Below are positions 1-8,276 of a stretch of 64,000 nt of DNA, in pieces. Positions within the stretch are counted from its first letter, which is position 1, and each line of letters opens with the position of its first letter. Source of the DNA: Zoogloea sp. (lineage in GTDB: Bacteria; Pseudomonadota; Gammaproteobacteria; Burkholderiales; Rhodocyclaceae); assembly GCF_023150065.1 (NCBI RefSeq), contig NZ_JAKLLN010000020.1, positions 1 through 64,000 on the forward strand, in the 5' to 3' direction. A program made the position numbers and the translations under genes. The notes under the pieces are model-generated. The model was not told the origin of the DNA. It saw only the letters and a program-made list of their open reading frames with translations, and did no database searches.

Positions 1-292
1 GGGACTGCAATTTTTTTCGGGCACGCAGCTCCAGCATCGCTTCCCCGTAGGCCTCCTGCAGTTGCTTGATCTGCTTCTCGTACTGCTCACGGATGTCCAG
101 CGGGTTGGCACGCAGCGCGTTCTCCATGCCCCGCTTCGCCTCATCGATCCAGGTCTCGATCTCTGACGGGGGCAGATCATAAGAACGGCTGGCCTCTGCC
201 ACCGTCGTCTTCCCCTGCAGGATTTCCATCACCAACGCGCTCTTGCGCTTGGCTGTCCAGCGTTTGATTTCGTCTTCCATGGCCGTGCTCAT
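1..292 (-). CDS. IS3-family-type transposase OrfA, partial (runs off left edge)
   Basis: This ORF is absent from the ORF track because it is cut by the window edge. Read on the minus strand it starts MSTAMEDEIKRW and continues with a helix-turn-helix-like segment (TTVAEASRSYDLPPSEIE) and a helical stretch ending in ELRARKKLQ. This is the layout of an IS3-family OrfA, which binds the element ends. An AAAGGA Shine-Dalgarno lies 7 bases before the ATG. A run of seven A (minus strand) near base 11-17 is a plausible slippery site for the -1 frameshift that joins OrfA and OrfB in this family; OrfB would lie outside the window. The element appears inserted in the tnpC gene of the neighbouring IS66. 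Family call is from motif resemblance only; subgroup not determined. Confidence 0.6.
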   Translation of the reverse strand, partial: MSTAMEDEIKRWTAKRKSALVMEILQGKTTVAEASRSYDLPPSEIETWIDEAKRGMENALRANPLDIREQYEKQIKQLQEAYGEAMLELRARKKLQS

Positions 293-329
293 GTGTCATT
301 CCTTTCAAGGTTAACACCTGAGCAGGATT

Positions 330-1271
330 TCACTGGGTCAATACACGGGCACGCGTTTCTCGCAGCCTCTGGCGGGCTTCGGCCTTCAGCTCCCGCGCGT
401 CTTGCTCGATGCCGTAGAGCGCAGCGATGCGCTCCAGCGCCTCGCCGGCGATCTGGCTTTGCCCGTGCTCCTGGAGCTCGAAGAACTTGCGCCGCGCGTG
501 GGCCATGCAGCCGGCTTCGGTCACGCCTTTGGCGATCAAGGCCTTGTAGCCCGAGTAGTCGTCGCAGACGAGGGTGCCACGCCAGTCGCCCAGGAAGTCC
601 TGGGCGTGTTTGCCGGCGCGGCTCTCGGCAAAGTCGTAGATCACCGCTCGGACCGGATCGTGGGCGCCGATGCTGTAGGACCACAGGTAGGCCCGGTGGG
701 TCTTGCCGGCCCCGGGGTCGAGCATCGCCACTGGCGTCTCGTCGGCATGCAGTACCGGGAAGGCGAGGAGTTCTACCTTCAGGGCATCGACCAGGGGCTG
801 AAGCTGGACACCCATCTGGCAGACCCACTTGCCGCGGATGTGGCGCTCGACGCTGAAGATGCCCGGGGTGTAGTCGAGCTTCTCGGCGACGTCCTCGCCG
901 ATGCGTTTCATCTGGCAACCGCAGGCGCAGAGGGTGGAGTCCGGTTCGTGATGGATCTCGGTGCGAGGCAGTTCGGGCGGCAGGGGTTTGCGCTTGGCCT
1001 GGCCCTTGGCGGATGCGGGTTTGCCGGAGAGCTGTTCAAGCTCCTCGGTTATCGCAGCCAGGTCGGCCTCGACCGTTTCCTCGAACAGCTGGGCCTGCTC
1101 TGCCGACAGGCGCTCGGTCTTGACCCCGAAGCGCCAGCGCTTGTGCAGTGCCAGCTCATGGGTGAGCTGGTTGATCTTGCTTTGGCGCCAGGTAAGCTCC
1201 CGATCCTGCGCGATGAGCAGCTGGCGCAGGGCGTTGGCGTCGAGTTCGTGGAGGTTGGTAGGGAGAGCCAT
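330..1271 (-). pseudogene. tnpC: IS66 transposase TnpC, internally deleted and C-terminally truncated
   Basis: The N-terminal leucine-zipper-like region, zinc-binding CACGC motif and the central core (LHADETPVAML, CDDYSGYK) identify the DDE transposase of IS66-type elements, normally about 510 residues. Two lesions are visible. After HIRGKWVC the sequence jumps directly to GVQLQPLVDAL, so about 65-70 residues of the usual zinc finger and linker are missing in frame. The protein then stops after RLRETRAR, where the usual tail carrying the catalytic Glu (around NNxxENxIRP) should follow. The last few codons and the stop come from the adjacent IS3-type sequence. I chose the internal MALPTN start rather than the track start because IS66 TnpC proteins usually begin there. 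It cannot be an active transposase: the third catalytic acid is absent. Confidence 0.85.
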
Positions 1272-1332
1272 GCGCAGATCATGCCGCCACAGCATCGCCC
1301 CGGCCATCGGGGCATCCCCCGATGGTGGACCT

Positions 1333-1662
1333 TTAAATCATCCGGATCACACCGTCATCCCGCAGCTGTTGCCAGGGAAGCCCCAGCACCAGCGCGTCGA
1401 ACTGGGCCTGGGAGAGCGTGAGCGAACCGTTCCCCGCCGCCCAGTGAAAGCGCCCCTGGTGGAGGCGCCGGCAGGCGAGCCAAATCCCCTGGCCGTCGTG
1501 GATCAGCACCTTCATCCGGGTGCCGCGCCGGTTGGCGAAGAGGTAGGCATGATGGGGGCGCGCCTCGCCGAAGACCTGTACCACTTGGGCAAGGAGCGTG
1601 TCCATGCCGGCGCGCATGTCGAGCGGCGCCACCGACAGCCACAAGGCTTCGACCCGGATCAC
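1333..1662 (-). CDS. tnpB: IS66 accessory protein TnpB (IS66 Orf2)
   Basis: A small basic protein of 109 residues with the IS66 Orf2 signature: PLDMRAGMDTLLAQV, HHAYLFANRRGTRMKVL, GIWLACRRLHQG and LGLPWQ. IS66-type elements need TnpB together with TnpA and TnpC for transposition, although its molecular role is unclear. The track ORF starts further upstream, but the GTG at 1662 gives VIRVEALW, the normal family start, and its GTGA overlaps the tnpA stop by four bases, a typical translational coupling in this element. The gene looks intact, yet it sits in an element whose TnpC is dead. Confidence 0.85.
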   Translation of the reverse strand: MIRVEALWLSVAPLDMRAGMDTLLAQVVQVFGEARPHHAYLFANRRGTRMKVLIHDGQGIWLACRRLHQGRFHWAAGNGSLTLSQAQFDALVLGLPWQQLRDDGVIRMI

Positions 1663-2024
1663 CCGAGCCACTCGCGCAGCCAAGCACCACAGGCTGCGGC
1701 CGAGGACGCGGGCCACTCGACCGTGACCACTGCAGCACCTTTGCGCAGTTCCAGCCGGATGGGGGGATCAACGTGGGGGGAAAGCTGCACCGGGACAAAG
1801 CCGCCCATCGGCTCGGAGGCCGCCACACGTAAGGGCAGGCAAGACAACGCCGGCGGCTCGATGCCCCGCTCGCGCATCCAGCGCCGCAGCTGGTTGGCAT
1901 TGATCCCGTTCACCAGGGCCACCCCGGCGACCGACGCGCCGGGCTCCCCGCAGGCTTCGATCAGGGACTGTTTGAATGCCTCGGAGTGGGTGCGACGGGT
2001 ACGGCGGGGCTTCGTGACGTTCAT
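1659..2024 (-). CDS. tnpA: IS66 accessory protein TnpA (IS66 Orf1, helix-turn-helix)
   Basis: A 121-residue protein with an N-terminal helix-turn-helix of the transposase_8 type (HSEAFKQSLIEACGEPGASV ... NGINANQLRRWMRERG) and a C-terminal segment that is variable in the family. It is the first gene of the IS66 tnpABC set and probably binds DNA. I prefer the ATG at 2024 (MNVTKPRRTRR) to the track start at 2036 because the extra residues are not family-like. An inverted repeat (AGTGTCCAC / GTGGACACT) lies just upstream and may be the promoter or operator. Confidence 0.8.
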   Translation of the reverse strand: MNVTKPRRTRRTHSEAFKQSLIEACGEPGASVAGVALVNGINANQLRRWMRERGIEPPALSCLPLRVAASEPMGGFVPVQLSPHVDPPIRLELRKGAAVVTVEWPASSAAACGAWLREWLG

Positions 2025-2027
2025 GAA

Positions 2028-2056
2028 AGTGTCCACTTCTATGCGTAGTGGACACT
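2028..2056. repeat. Inverted repeat upstream of tnpA
   Basis: AGTGTCCAC at 2028-2036 and its exact complement GTGGACACT at 2048-2056 form a 9-bp stem around an 11-base spacer. It lies inside the IS66 element directly before tnpA. It could be an operator or a structure that blocks read-through from outside; neither can be proved from the sequence. Confidence 0.6.
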
Positions 2057-2288
2057 ATGCTTAGCGAGCTAAGCCGATGGGGGAAGATGGGTTTGCCGGG
2101 GGCTTACCCACCTTCGGCGGCTTCAATGAGCACAGAGAGAACCTCGGCGCTGCCGGGGTTTTTACTTTCTTGGGCTTTCGCACTGAACCGCCACGACCCT
2201 AGGGGTTGATATCTGCCAGGGTATGCTTGTGGGGGCCACTTGGGACGAGATTCGGTGAGGCGCTTACATAGGTCGGGTGGGGCGAGTT

Positions 2289-2690
2289 TCAGCTCGAGCC
2301 GCCTTCGGCGTTCACTGCCGCGAAGACCTCACGGGCGGCGTTCAGGCCGTTGAGTGCCGCCGGAAACCCGGCATAGACCGCCATCTGCATGATCACCTCG
2401 ACGATCTCTTCCCGCGTGACGCCGACGTTCAGTGCGCCGTGCAGGTGAACCTTGAGTTGCGGCGCGGCGTTACCCATGGCCGTGAGCGCCGCCACCACGG
2501 CGATCTCGCGACTGCGCAGATCGAGCTCGGGGCGGGAGTAGATGTCGCCAAAGGGGAACTCGATGAGATAGCGGGCGAAGTCAGGCGCGATGTCAGCCAG
2601 GCTGGCGATGACGCGCTCACCCGCCTGGCCGTCGATTTCGCGCAGCTTTTCCAGGCCGCGGTGGTAGCGGGGATTGGTGTCGGGGGTCAT
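2289..2690 (-). CDS. Carboxymuconolactone decarboxylase (CMD)-domain protein
   Basis: A 133-residue protein with a single CMD/AhpD-like helical domain, including the conserved stretch [14 protein letters not shown] and [16 protein letters not shown]. Family members are either gamma-carboxymuconolactone decarboxylases of aromatic degradation or alkylhydroperoxidase-like proteins. The CxxC pair of AhpD peroxidases is not present, so a decarboxylase-like or other non-peroxidatic role is more likely. No other aromatic-pathway gene is near. It overlaps the end of the upstream MerR gene by 74 bases in another frame, so the two are translated from one message. The substrate cannot be told. Confidence 0.8.
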   Translation of the reverse strand: MTPDTNPRYHRGLEKLREIDGQAGERVIASLADIAPDFARYLIEFPFGDIYSRPELDLRSREIAVVAALTAMGNAAPQLKVHLHGALNVGVTREEIVEVIMQMAVYAGFPAALNGLNAAREVFAAVNAEGGSS

Positions 2691-3093
2691 GAGAATTTTC
2701 CTTCCGTGGTTCAGGCGCGTAGCGAAGGGGTGTCTCCAGATCCCGGTAGTGCTCGATCTTGGCGTGCAGCGCCTGGGCGGCCTGCTGCATGGCGTCGATC
2801 GAAGCGAGCACCTGCGCGAGGTGCTGTTCCAGCATCTCGCGCCGCGCGGGCGCGGTACCTTCCCCTTCGCTGCGAAGTTGGGCGAAAGCCTGCATCTGCC
2901 CGATGGGCATCCGGGTTTCGCGCAGGCGCAGCAGGAATCCGATCCAGTCCAGGTCCGAGGCCGAGTAGCGGCGCTGGCCGCCGGGCGCGCGGGCGACGGG
3001 CACGATCAGCCCGGCACGCTCGTAGTAGCGCAGGGTGTGTGCCGTCAGGCCGGTGCGTTCGGCAACTTCGGTAATGGTCAGGAGGGATGCCAT
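2617..3093 (-). CDS. MerR-family transcriptional regulator
   Basis: A 158-residue regulator. The N-terminal winged helix-turn-helix reads [25 protein letters not shown], followed by the [13 protein letters not shown] wing and a long dimerisation helix with a run of EML/QAAQAL heptads. No metal-binding cysteines are visible, so it is closer to the organic-ligand or aldehyde-responsive branch (AdhR-like) than to metal sensors. The start at 3093 ([10 protein letters not shown]) is preferred over the track start, because the longer version would run through its own promoter. A MerR-type promoter with a perfect palindrome lies just upstream, suggesting autoregulation of this gene and the CMD gene that overlaps it. 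Confidence 0.85.
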   Translation of the reverse strand: MASLLTITEVAERTGLTAHTLRYYERAGLIVPVARAPGGQRRYSASDLDWIGFLLRLRETRMPIGQMQAFAQLRSEGEGTAPARREMLEQHLAQVLASIDAMQQAAQALHAKIEHYRDLETPLRYAPEPRKENSHDPRHQSPLPPRPGKAARNRRPGG

Positions 3094-3100
3094 GGGAAGG

Positions 3101-3131
3101 ATTTTCAAAGTTCGAGTGCGCTCGAAGTCAA
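3101..3131 (-). promoter_or_regulatory. MerR-type promoter/operator with long spacer and palindrome
   Basis: On the minus strand TTGACT (-35, 3131-3126) is followed after 18-19 bases by TGAAAAT (-10). The spacer contains the perfect palindrome TTCGAG-CGCA-CTCGAA (3126-3111). A dyad in an over-long spacer is the hallmark of MerR-activated promoters. It drives the MerR gene starting at 3093 and, by overlap, the CMD gene. Confidence 0.75.
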
Positions 3132-3150
3132 GCCCTTCCACTTGGCGATG

Positions 3151-3246
3151 TCAACCGCTACCCACCGACTTGGGCGCCTGCCCGAAGTGCCGGGAGAAGG
3201 CCGCGCTGAAGCTGGCCGGGTGGCCCTTCTCGTCGTCTGCCGCGCA
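3151..3246 (-). pseudogene. Relic of an AraC-family regulator C-terminus
   Basis: On the minus strand, 32 codons ending at the TGA at 3151 encode GHPASFSAAFSRHFGQAPK. This matches the second helix-turn-helix of AraC-type regulators (consensus like SFSRAFRRHFGxSP). No start codon or upstream domain is found between here and 3320, so only the tail of a former gene survives. It sits between the MerR/CMD pair and the iron operon. The identification rests on about 20 residues. Confidence 0.5.
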
Positions 3247-3322
3247 GGTGGTGGTGGTTGCCGGTTTGGGGGTTGAGCCCTGGGGCGCTGGGCACGACGC
3301 TGGCCGGTCCCCGTCCCCGACG

Positions 3323-5473
3323 CTAGGGCTGCGCGACCCCCAGTTCTTCGATGCTTGCCGGCCCCTGGCGGGGTTCGGCGGAGATGGCCTGGAGAAAGGC
3401 GAACAGGGCTTTTCTTTCGCGGGCGTTGAGGCCGAGGGGGCGGACTTCCGGCGAGGTGACGGGAAGATCGGGCTGGTATTTGGCCGGGCCGGTGGGGCGG
3501 AACTGGACCATTCCCGCGTCGTACATGGCGATGACGCCCTGGTTCTCGGTCAGGGGGAAGCGGCCGTTGTGCATGTAGTTGCCGGTGTGCATGACGTCGC
3601 GCAGGCTGGGGGTGCGGAAGCGGCCCTTGTCTTCGGGCCGGCCGGTGACCTCGAATCGTCCCAGGTCTTCCAGCTCGCGGCCATGGAAATGCAGGCCGTT
3701 GCTGTGGAAGCGGTTGTCGGAGAACAGCGGGGTGTTGTGGCAGTTGATGCAGCGGGCCTTGGTGCGGAACAGGTGGAGGCCCCACAGGGCGTTGTCGGAG
3801 AGGGCCTGGGGCTGGCCCTTGAGGAAGCGGTCGAAATCGCTGTCGCGGCTGATGAGGGTGCGTTCGAAAGTGGCGATGGTCTGGGCGATGCGCTCGATGC
3901 TCACCGCGCGGCTGCCAAAGGCCGCCTCGAACAAGGGGCGGTAGTCGGCCCGGGCGGCAACCCGGGCGACCGCCTCGGCGGGCGTGGAGTGCATCTCAAG
4001 GGGGTTGGCGATGGGGCCGCTGACCTGCTCTTCGAGGCTGGCGGCGCGGCCGTCCCAGAACAGGTCCTCCACGTAGGCCGTGTTGAGGATGCTCATGGAG
4101 TTGCGTGTGCCGAGCTGGCCGATGTGCCCGGGGGATACGCTGCGCCGGTCGGTCCAGCCAGTGGCCGGGTCGTGGCAGTGGCTGCAGGCGATCTGCTGGT
4201 TGCGGGAGAGGATGGGGTCGAAGAACAGGCGCTGGCCGAGGGCCACCTTGGCGGCGGAATAAGGGTTGCCGGCGGGGAAGGGGACAGGCGGTAGCAGGCC
4301 CAGGTCGGCGAAGCCCGCCTTGACGCTGTCGTCCACCGTGGGGGCGGGCCAGTGGGGCTGATGGGCAGCACCGGGGACGTAACGGGCGTAGGCGCTGCGC
4401 AGGCGGGCCAGTTCGGCGGCGGGCAGATCCTGCTCCGGCGCGGGCCGCGGCCGGGCCAGGCTGGGGCGGCTCAGGGAGGCGTGGAGCAGCAGGCCGGGGG
4501 GCTGGCCGGTGTCGGGGCAGTGCTGGAAGCAGTAAGGGGCGAGGCTGCCGTCCGTGTGCCGGGCCCATACCGGGGTGTCCGGGCGCAGGCCGGGAAAGGC
4601 CGCCTGCAGTTCGGTGGTGGAACCCGGCGTGGTGCTGCGGAACAGGGCATGGATTTCGTCAGGGGTGGGCAGGCGCCAGTTGCCGAGGCCACAGGGCGCG
4701 GCCTGGCGGAGGCGGTGCTCGGCCGCGTCGAGCTGGCCCCGGGTGAGCGGGCCGGCCAGGTGCCACAGGCTCTCGACGGTGAGCGGGGTGGGGCCCTGGG
4801 TGTCGTCAACGCAGGCGGCGGCCTCTCCGGGTGCGGCGGCGATGCCTTTGCCGATGAGCGGGACGAAGCGCCGGGCCGGCGGGATGTGGGGCAGGGGCGG
4901 GTCGTCCAGGCGCGGGCCGCGGACCAGACGGAGGTGGGCGTGGTCGCCCCGGGCCAGGCTGATGCCGGGCTGGATGTAGTGCCCTGCATCGAAGGCCACC
5001 GCGAGGACGCCGTCCACCCGGCGCAGTGTGCGTGTCCAGTAGAAGCCGGCGCGCCGGTCTGGGAAGGCCTTGGCGTCGACGGCCGGATCAGTCGCCGCGG
5101 CAGCCCCGGTGCGCAGGGTTTCCAGCTCCCTGGCGCTGGGCAGTCGCCAGTCGGTGTGGCCGCACAGCGCGCTGCGGTTGACCGCGGCGACGTAGTCGGT
5201 GGCCCGGCAGCTGGCGGTATGGCCGCCACAGTCGGGTGGATGGATCGGTGCCGCGGCGGGCTCGGGCAGGTAGCGGTGGTCGGCGGCCCGCGGGCCAGCC
5301 GGCGTTTTGCGTTCCCAGCTCAGGCCGCTGGCGGTGTCGATGACGCAGGCGGCCGAGGCTGCATCGGCGGGCGCTCCGCCGGCATCCTTGAAGCTGTAGC
5401 GGGAGGGGCCGACCGGCAGGGTGCAGGAGGCGGCCAGGGGCAGGAAGGCGAGGGCGAGAAGGTGCCGGTTCAT
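3323..5473 (-). CDS. Lipoprotein with two DUF1566-like domains fused to a di-heme cytochrome c peroxidase (MauG-like)
   Basis: A 716-residue secreted protein. The start at 5473 (MNRHLLALAFLPLAASC) gives a short signal peptide with lipobox LAASC, so Cys17 is probably lipidated; the track ORF start is spurious. Residues of about 50-200 and 220-350 each show the DUF1566/Lcl pattern (GLSWERK ... DWRLPSARELETL ... FYWTRT; GNWRLPTPDEIHALF ... VWARHTDGS). From about residue 400 it is a bacterial di-heme cytochrome c peroxidase/MauG-type domain with two c-heme motifs, CSHCH and CINCH, and the conserved MHNGRFPLTENQGV region. Such enzymes reduce peroxide or oxidise protein residues. It starts 7 bases after the M16 protease gene and is the last gene of the iron operon. 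The domain fusion in this context is unusual. Exact function unknown. Confidence 0.8.
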   Translation of the reverse strand: MNRHLLALAFLPLAASCTLPVGPSRYSFKDAGGAPADAASAACVIDTASGLSWERKTPAGPRAADHRYLPEPAAAPIHPPDCGGHTASCRATDYVAAVNRSALCGHTDWRLPSARELETLRTGAAAATDPAVDAKAFPDRRAGFYWTRTLRRVDGVLAVAFDAGHYIQPGISLARGDHAHLRLVRGPRLDDPPLPHIPPARRFVPLIGKGIAAAPGEAAACVDDTQGPTPLTVESLWHLAGPLTRGQLDAAEHRLRQAAPCGLGNWRLPTPDEIHALFRSTTPGSTTELQAAFPGLRPDTPVWARHTDGSLAPYCFQHCPDTGQPPGLLLHASLSRPSLARPRPAPEQDLPAAELARLRSAYARYVPGAAHQPHWPAPTVDDSVKAGFADLGLLPPVPFPAGNPYSAAKVALGQRLFFDPILSRNQQIACSHCHDPATGWTDRRSVSPGHIGQLGTRNSMSILNTAYVEDLFWDGRAASLEEQVSGPIANPLEMHSTPAEAVARVAARADYRPLFEAAFGSRAVSIERIAQTIATFERTLISRDSDFDRFLKGQPQALSDNALWGLHLFRTKARCINCHNTPLFSDNRFHSNGLHFHGRELEDLGRFEVTGRPEDKGRFRTPSLRDVMHTGNYMHNGRFPLTENQGVIAMYDAGMVQFRPTGPAKYQPDLPVTSPEVRPLGLNARERKALFAFLQAISAEPRQGPASIEELGVAQP

Positions 5474-5480
5474 GGGGCGT

Positions 5481-8276
5481 TCAGGGTTGGGCGGGCAGCA
5501 TGGCGGCCCGGTGGATCTTGAGCCGTGGGGCGAGGCTGCGGATGCGCTGGTTGACTGCGGCCGCGTCGAGCTGCGCCAGGGCCGCGGTGGTCCGTTCGGG
5601 GCGGAGCAGGTCGCCGTCCTGGCGGTAGCTGCGCAGCATGGCGGCCATGCGTGATTCGTCGGAGGCCTGCTGCGCGGGTTCGGCGGATTCGCGCTGACGC
5701 CGGAAACGTTCGATGGCGTCTGCATCGAGGCCGTGGGCAAGCAGGTCGTCGAAGGTTTGCAGGGTGTGCCGGACGAGTTCGTCCTCCCGCTCCGGCGAGC
5801 AGGTGAAGCGGATGCTGCCGAGGAAGTGCTTGTCCACGGCATCGATCTGGTTGCTGACGCTCACGCTGTAAGTGCCGCCCAGGTTCTCGCGCAGCTCGGT
5901 GCGCAGCCGGGTGCTCAGTTCGCGCATCAGGGCCTGCAGGGCCAGTTCGTTTTCCGGGGAGGCATCGTCGGCGGGGCCCTGGATCGACAGCAGGACTTCG
6001 GTGCGCTGGGCCGTGCCGCCGTGCAGGCGCAGATCGGCCGGCGGGCTGCGGCGGCGCAGGGGCCGGGCCGCAGGGGCGGCATCCTCGTGCGCCGGGAGGC
6101 TGGCCAGGTAGCGCTCGACGAAGGGGCGCAGGGCCGTCGGCTGGCCGGGCGTGAGGAGGATCACCGTGCTTTCGGCGGGTGGCAGCAGTGCCCGCACGAT
6201 GTCCCGGGCACGGGCGCTGTCGGCCAGCCACAGGATGTTCTCGGAGTCCAGTGGGGTGCTGCGGGGGTCGTCCAGCAGGCTTCGGCGGACGGCTTCCTGG
6301 AGTTGCCAGGAGGGGTTGCCGGCAAGCTCCTTCAGACCCGCCCGGATGCGGGCCATCTGGGCCGGGCTGGCGACGGGGCGGGGCCGGGTGAGCTGCAGGT
6401 GGAGCAGCTGGAAGGCGTCTTCCAGGTGGGTGTCGGGGCTGGTGATGATGATCTGGCTGCCCAGGTCGGCGGCGCTGCTGCGGATGCCGATTCCGCGCTG
6501 GGCCTTCCAGCGGGAGAAGGGTTCGGCATCCATGTTGACGGTGCGCCGGTCGAGCCAGGACAGGGCCTGGCCGGCGAGGGGGTGGTTGCCGTCGGACAGG
6601 TGCAGCAGCCCGCGCGGGCTGTGCAGGCCGATGGTGAGGGTATTGCCCCTGCGGGTGCTGGGCACCACCAGGGCTTTGAGGCCGTTGGAGAGGGTCCAGG
6701 CCTCGCCGCCGGGAATGCCGTCGAGGGGGGCGATGGTGGTGATGCTGCCGGCCTTGGGTGGGTCCGTCAGGCGGACCAGGCGGACGTCCTCCTGCTTGCG
6801 GGCAGGGGCCGCGGCGGCCGGGCGGACGGATTCCTCCAGGCGGGCAAAGTGCGCCGCATCCAGCGGCGGGGTGTCGAAGTCCTTGCCTTCCCAGATCACC
6901 AGCTGCTCGGCGCTGGCCCGCATGTCCAGCCACGCGGCGTTCAGTTCGCCAGGCTCGAGCATGAGCAGGCGGTCGGCCAGCAGGGCGTGGTGCTGGCGGG
7001 GCGACAGCAGGGGCTCGCCGTTGCTGCGGGCCGCTTCGAGGCGCCCGATGAGGGTGCGGGAGTCCATCAGCGTGGTGCCGCTGGCGAGCTGCTTGAGGCC
7101 GGTGACGAAGAGGTCGCGCTGGGGGCGCAGTTCATCCAGGGAGAAGCCGTTGCGGTCCAGGTCGCCAAGCTCGGCGAGGAGCTGGCGGGCGCCGTCCTCG
7201 GCGCTGTGCCCGGCGGCCAGGGGCAGACGGGCCTGGAGCATGCGGCTGCCGTCGGGCAGGGGGGCGAGCTGCAGGCTCAGGCTGGCCCGGTGGCCTTGCT
7301 GGCGGGTGGCGCTGCGCTGGCTGGCCAGCCGCAGGGCCAGGTTTTCGACGGTATGGGTCCACAGGGCTTCCTGGCTGTTCAGGACCAGCCGGGGCTGGCG
7401 CTGGGCCAGGGAGACCGCCCGGGTGCTGCGCTCCGGGTCGGCCAGGGCGAGGTGGCGGATGCCGTCGGTCACCGGTCGCAGCCGCGGCGGGCGCTCCGGG
7501 AAGGGGCGGGCGGGGAGGCCGCCCAGGGTGCGCTCGATGAGCCCCTGGAGGTGCCGGGGGTCGAAGTCGCCGACAGCGAGAACGTGCATGTTGCCAGGGG
7601 CGTACCAGCGTTCGTAGAAGGCCTTGAGGCGGGGGGCCTCGGCGGCCTGTACCTGTTCCATCACCCCGATCGGGTTGCGCTCGGGGTAGTGGCTGCCGGG
7701 CAGAATGGCACTGATGAGGCGGGGCGACAGGCGCTGGCCGGGGCCCTGGCGGGCCCGCCATTCGGCTTCGATCACGCCCCGCTCGCGGATCACCTCGTCG
7801 GGGCTGAAGCTGGCGTGGGCGGCCCATTCCCGGAAGATCTCCAGGGCTTCGGCGAGCCGCGCCGGCTCGCTGTCGGGCAGGGTCAGCATGTAACGGGTCT
7901 GGTGATGACCGGTGAGGGCATTGGAGTCGCGGCCAAAGCGCAGGCCGAGGGCTTCAAGGCGCGTGACAAGGCTATTGCCGGGGTAGCGCGCGGTGCCGTT
8001 GAAGAGCATGTGCTCGACGAAGTGGGCGTAGCCACGCTCATCGTCGGCTTCATCCATGGCACCCACGTCAACCGTCAGCCACAGGTGGATCTGGCCCTTG
8101 GGGTGGGCGTTGGGCAGCAGGCTCCAGCCCAGGCCGTTGCCAAGCCGCCCACTGCGGAGCTCCGGGTGGGTCGGCAGGGGGGTATCGGCCAGGGCGGGGA
8201 GGGCGGCGGCCAGCAGGCAGCCCAGCAGCAGCGCGAGCGGCCGCCGGGCGGAGGGGCGAAAAGAAAGCAGGGGCAT
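5481..8276 (-). CDS. Periplasmic M16-family zinc metalloprotease (PqqL/FusC-like)
   Basis: A 931-residue protein with a Sec signal peptide (LALLLGCLLAAALPALA) and two M16 halves. The first carries the inverted zinc motif HxxEH as HFVEH (His85, Glu88, His89) with the third ligand near Glu165 (ERGVIEAEW). The second half lacks the motif, as usual. Size and architecture match periplasmic PqqL and FusC, proteases paired with TonB receptors. FusC cleaves imported ferredoxin to release iron. The true start (MPLLSFRP) is the ATG at 8276, whose A is shared with the TGA of the receptor gene (TGATG), indicating translational coupling; the 1128-residue track ORF reads back through the receptor. Role in iron release is inferred from context. 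Confidence 0.85.
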   Translation of the reverse strand: MPLLSFRPSARRPLALLLGCLLAAALPALADTPLPTHPELRSGRLGNGLGWSLLPNAHPKGQIHLWLTVDVGAMDEADDERGYAHFVEHMLFNGTARYPGNSLVTRLEALGLRFGRDSNALTGHHQTRYMLTLPDSEPARLAEALEIFREWAAHASFSPDEVIRERGVIEAEWRARQGPGQRLSPRLISAILPGSHYPERNPIGVMEQVQAAEAPRLKAFYERWYAPGNMHVLAVGDFDPRHLQGLIERTLGGLPARPFPERPPRLRPVTDGIRHLALADPERSTRAVSLAQRQPRLVLNSQEALWTHTVENLALRLASQRSATRQQGHRASLSLQLAPLPDGSRMLQARLPLAAGHSAEDGARQLLAELGDLDRNGFSLDELRPQRDLFVTGLKQLASGTTLMDSRTLIGRLEAARSNGEPLLSPRQHHALLADRLLMLEPGELNAAWLDMRASAEQLVIWEGKDFDTPPLDAAHFARLEESVRPAAAAPARKQEDVRLVRLTDPPKAGSITTIAPLDGIPGGEAWTLSNGLKALVVPSTRRGNTLTIGLHSPRGLLHLSDGNHPLAGQALSWLDRRTVNMDAEPFSRWKAQRGIGIRSSAADLGSQIIITSPDTHLEDAFQLLHLQLTRPRPVASPAQMARIRAGLKELAGNPSWQLQEAVRRSLLDDPRSTPLDSENILWLADSARARDIVRALLPPAESTVILLTPGQPTALRPFVERYLASLPAHEDAAPAARPLRRRSPPADLRLHGGTAQRTEVLLSIQGPADDASPENELALQALMRELSTRLRTELRENLGGTYSVSVSNQIDAVDKHFLGSIRFTCSPEREDELVRHTLQTFDDLLAHGLDADAIERFRRQRESAEPAQQASDESRMAAMLRSYRQDGDLLRPERTTAALAQLDAAAVNQRIRSLAPRLKIHRAAMLPAQP

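Larger units (their letters stand above)
345..2107 (-). mobile_element. IS66-family element, left end lost, right end near 2107
   Basis: The three genes tnpA-tnpB-tnpC are in IS66 order. The right end fits the GTAAGCCCCCGG (minus strand) that stops at 2107, similar to the GTAAGC termini usual in this family. The left terminus is missing, because tnpC is interrupted near 345 by an IS3-type element that continues out of the window. No matching direct repeat could be checked. The copy is a fossil: tnpC is deleted inside and at its end. Confidence 0.75.

Noticed and set aside
2108-2288. Possible coding tail ending at the IS66 border (minus strand)
   Set aside because: A short open frame closes in the IS66 end, but no start or family likeness is found; nothing supportable in this 180-base gap.
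3323-5842. 839-residue peroxidase ORF
   Set aside because: The first 123 codons overlap the end of the M16 gene; a lipoprotein signal starts at 5473.
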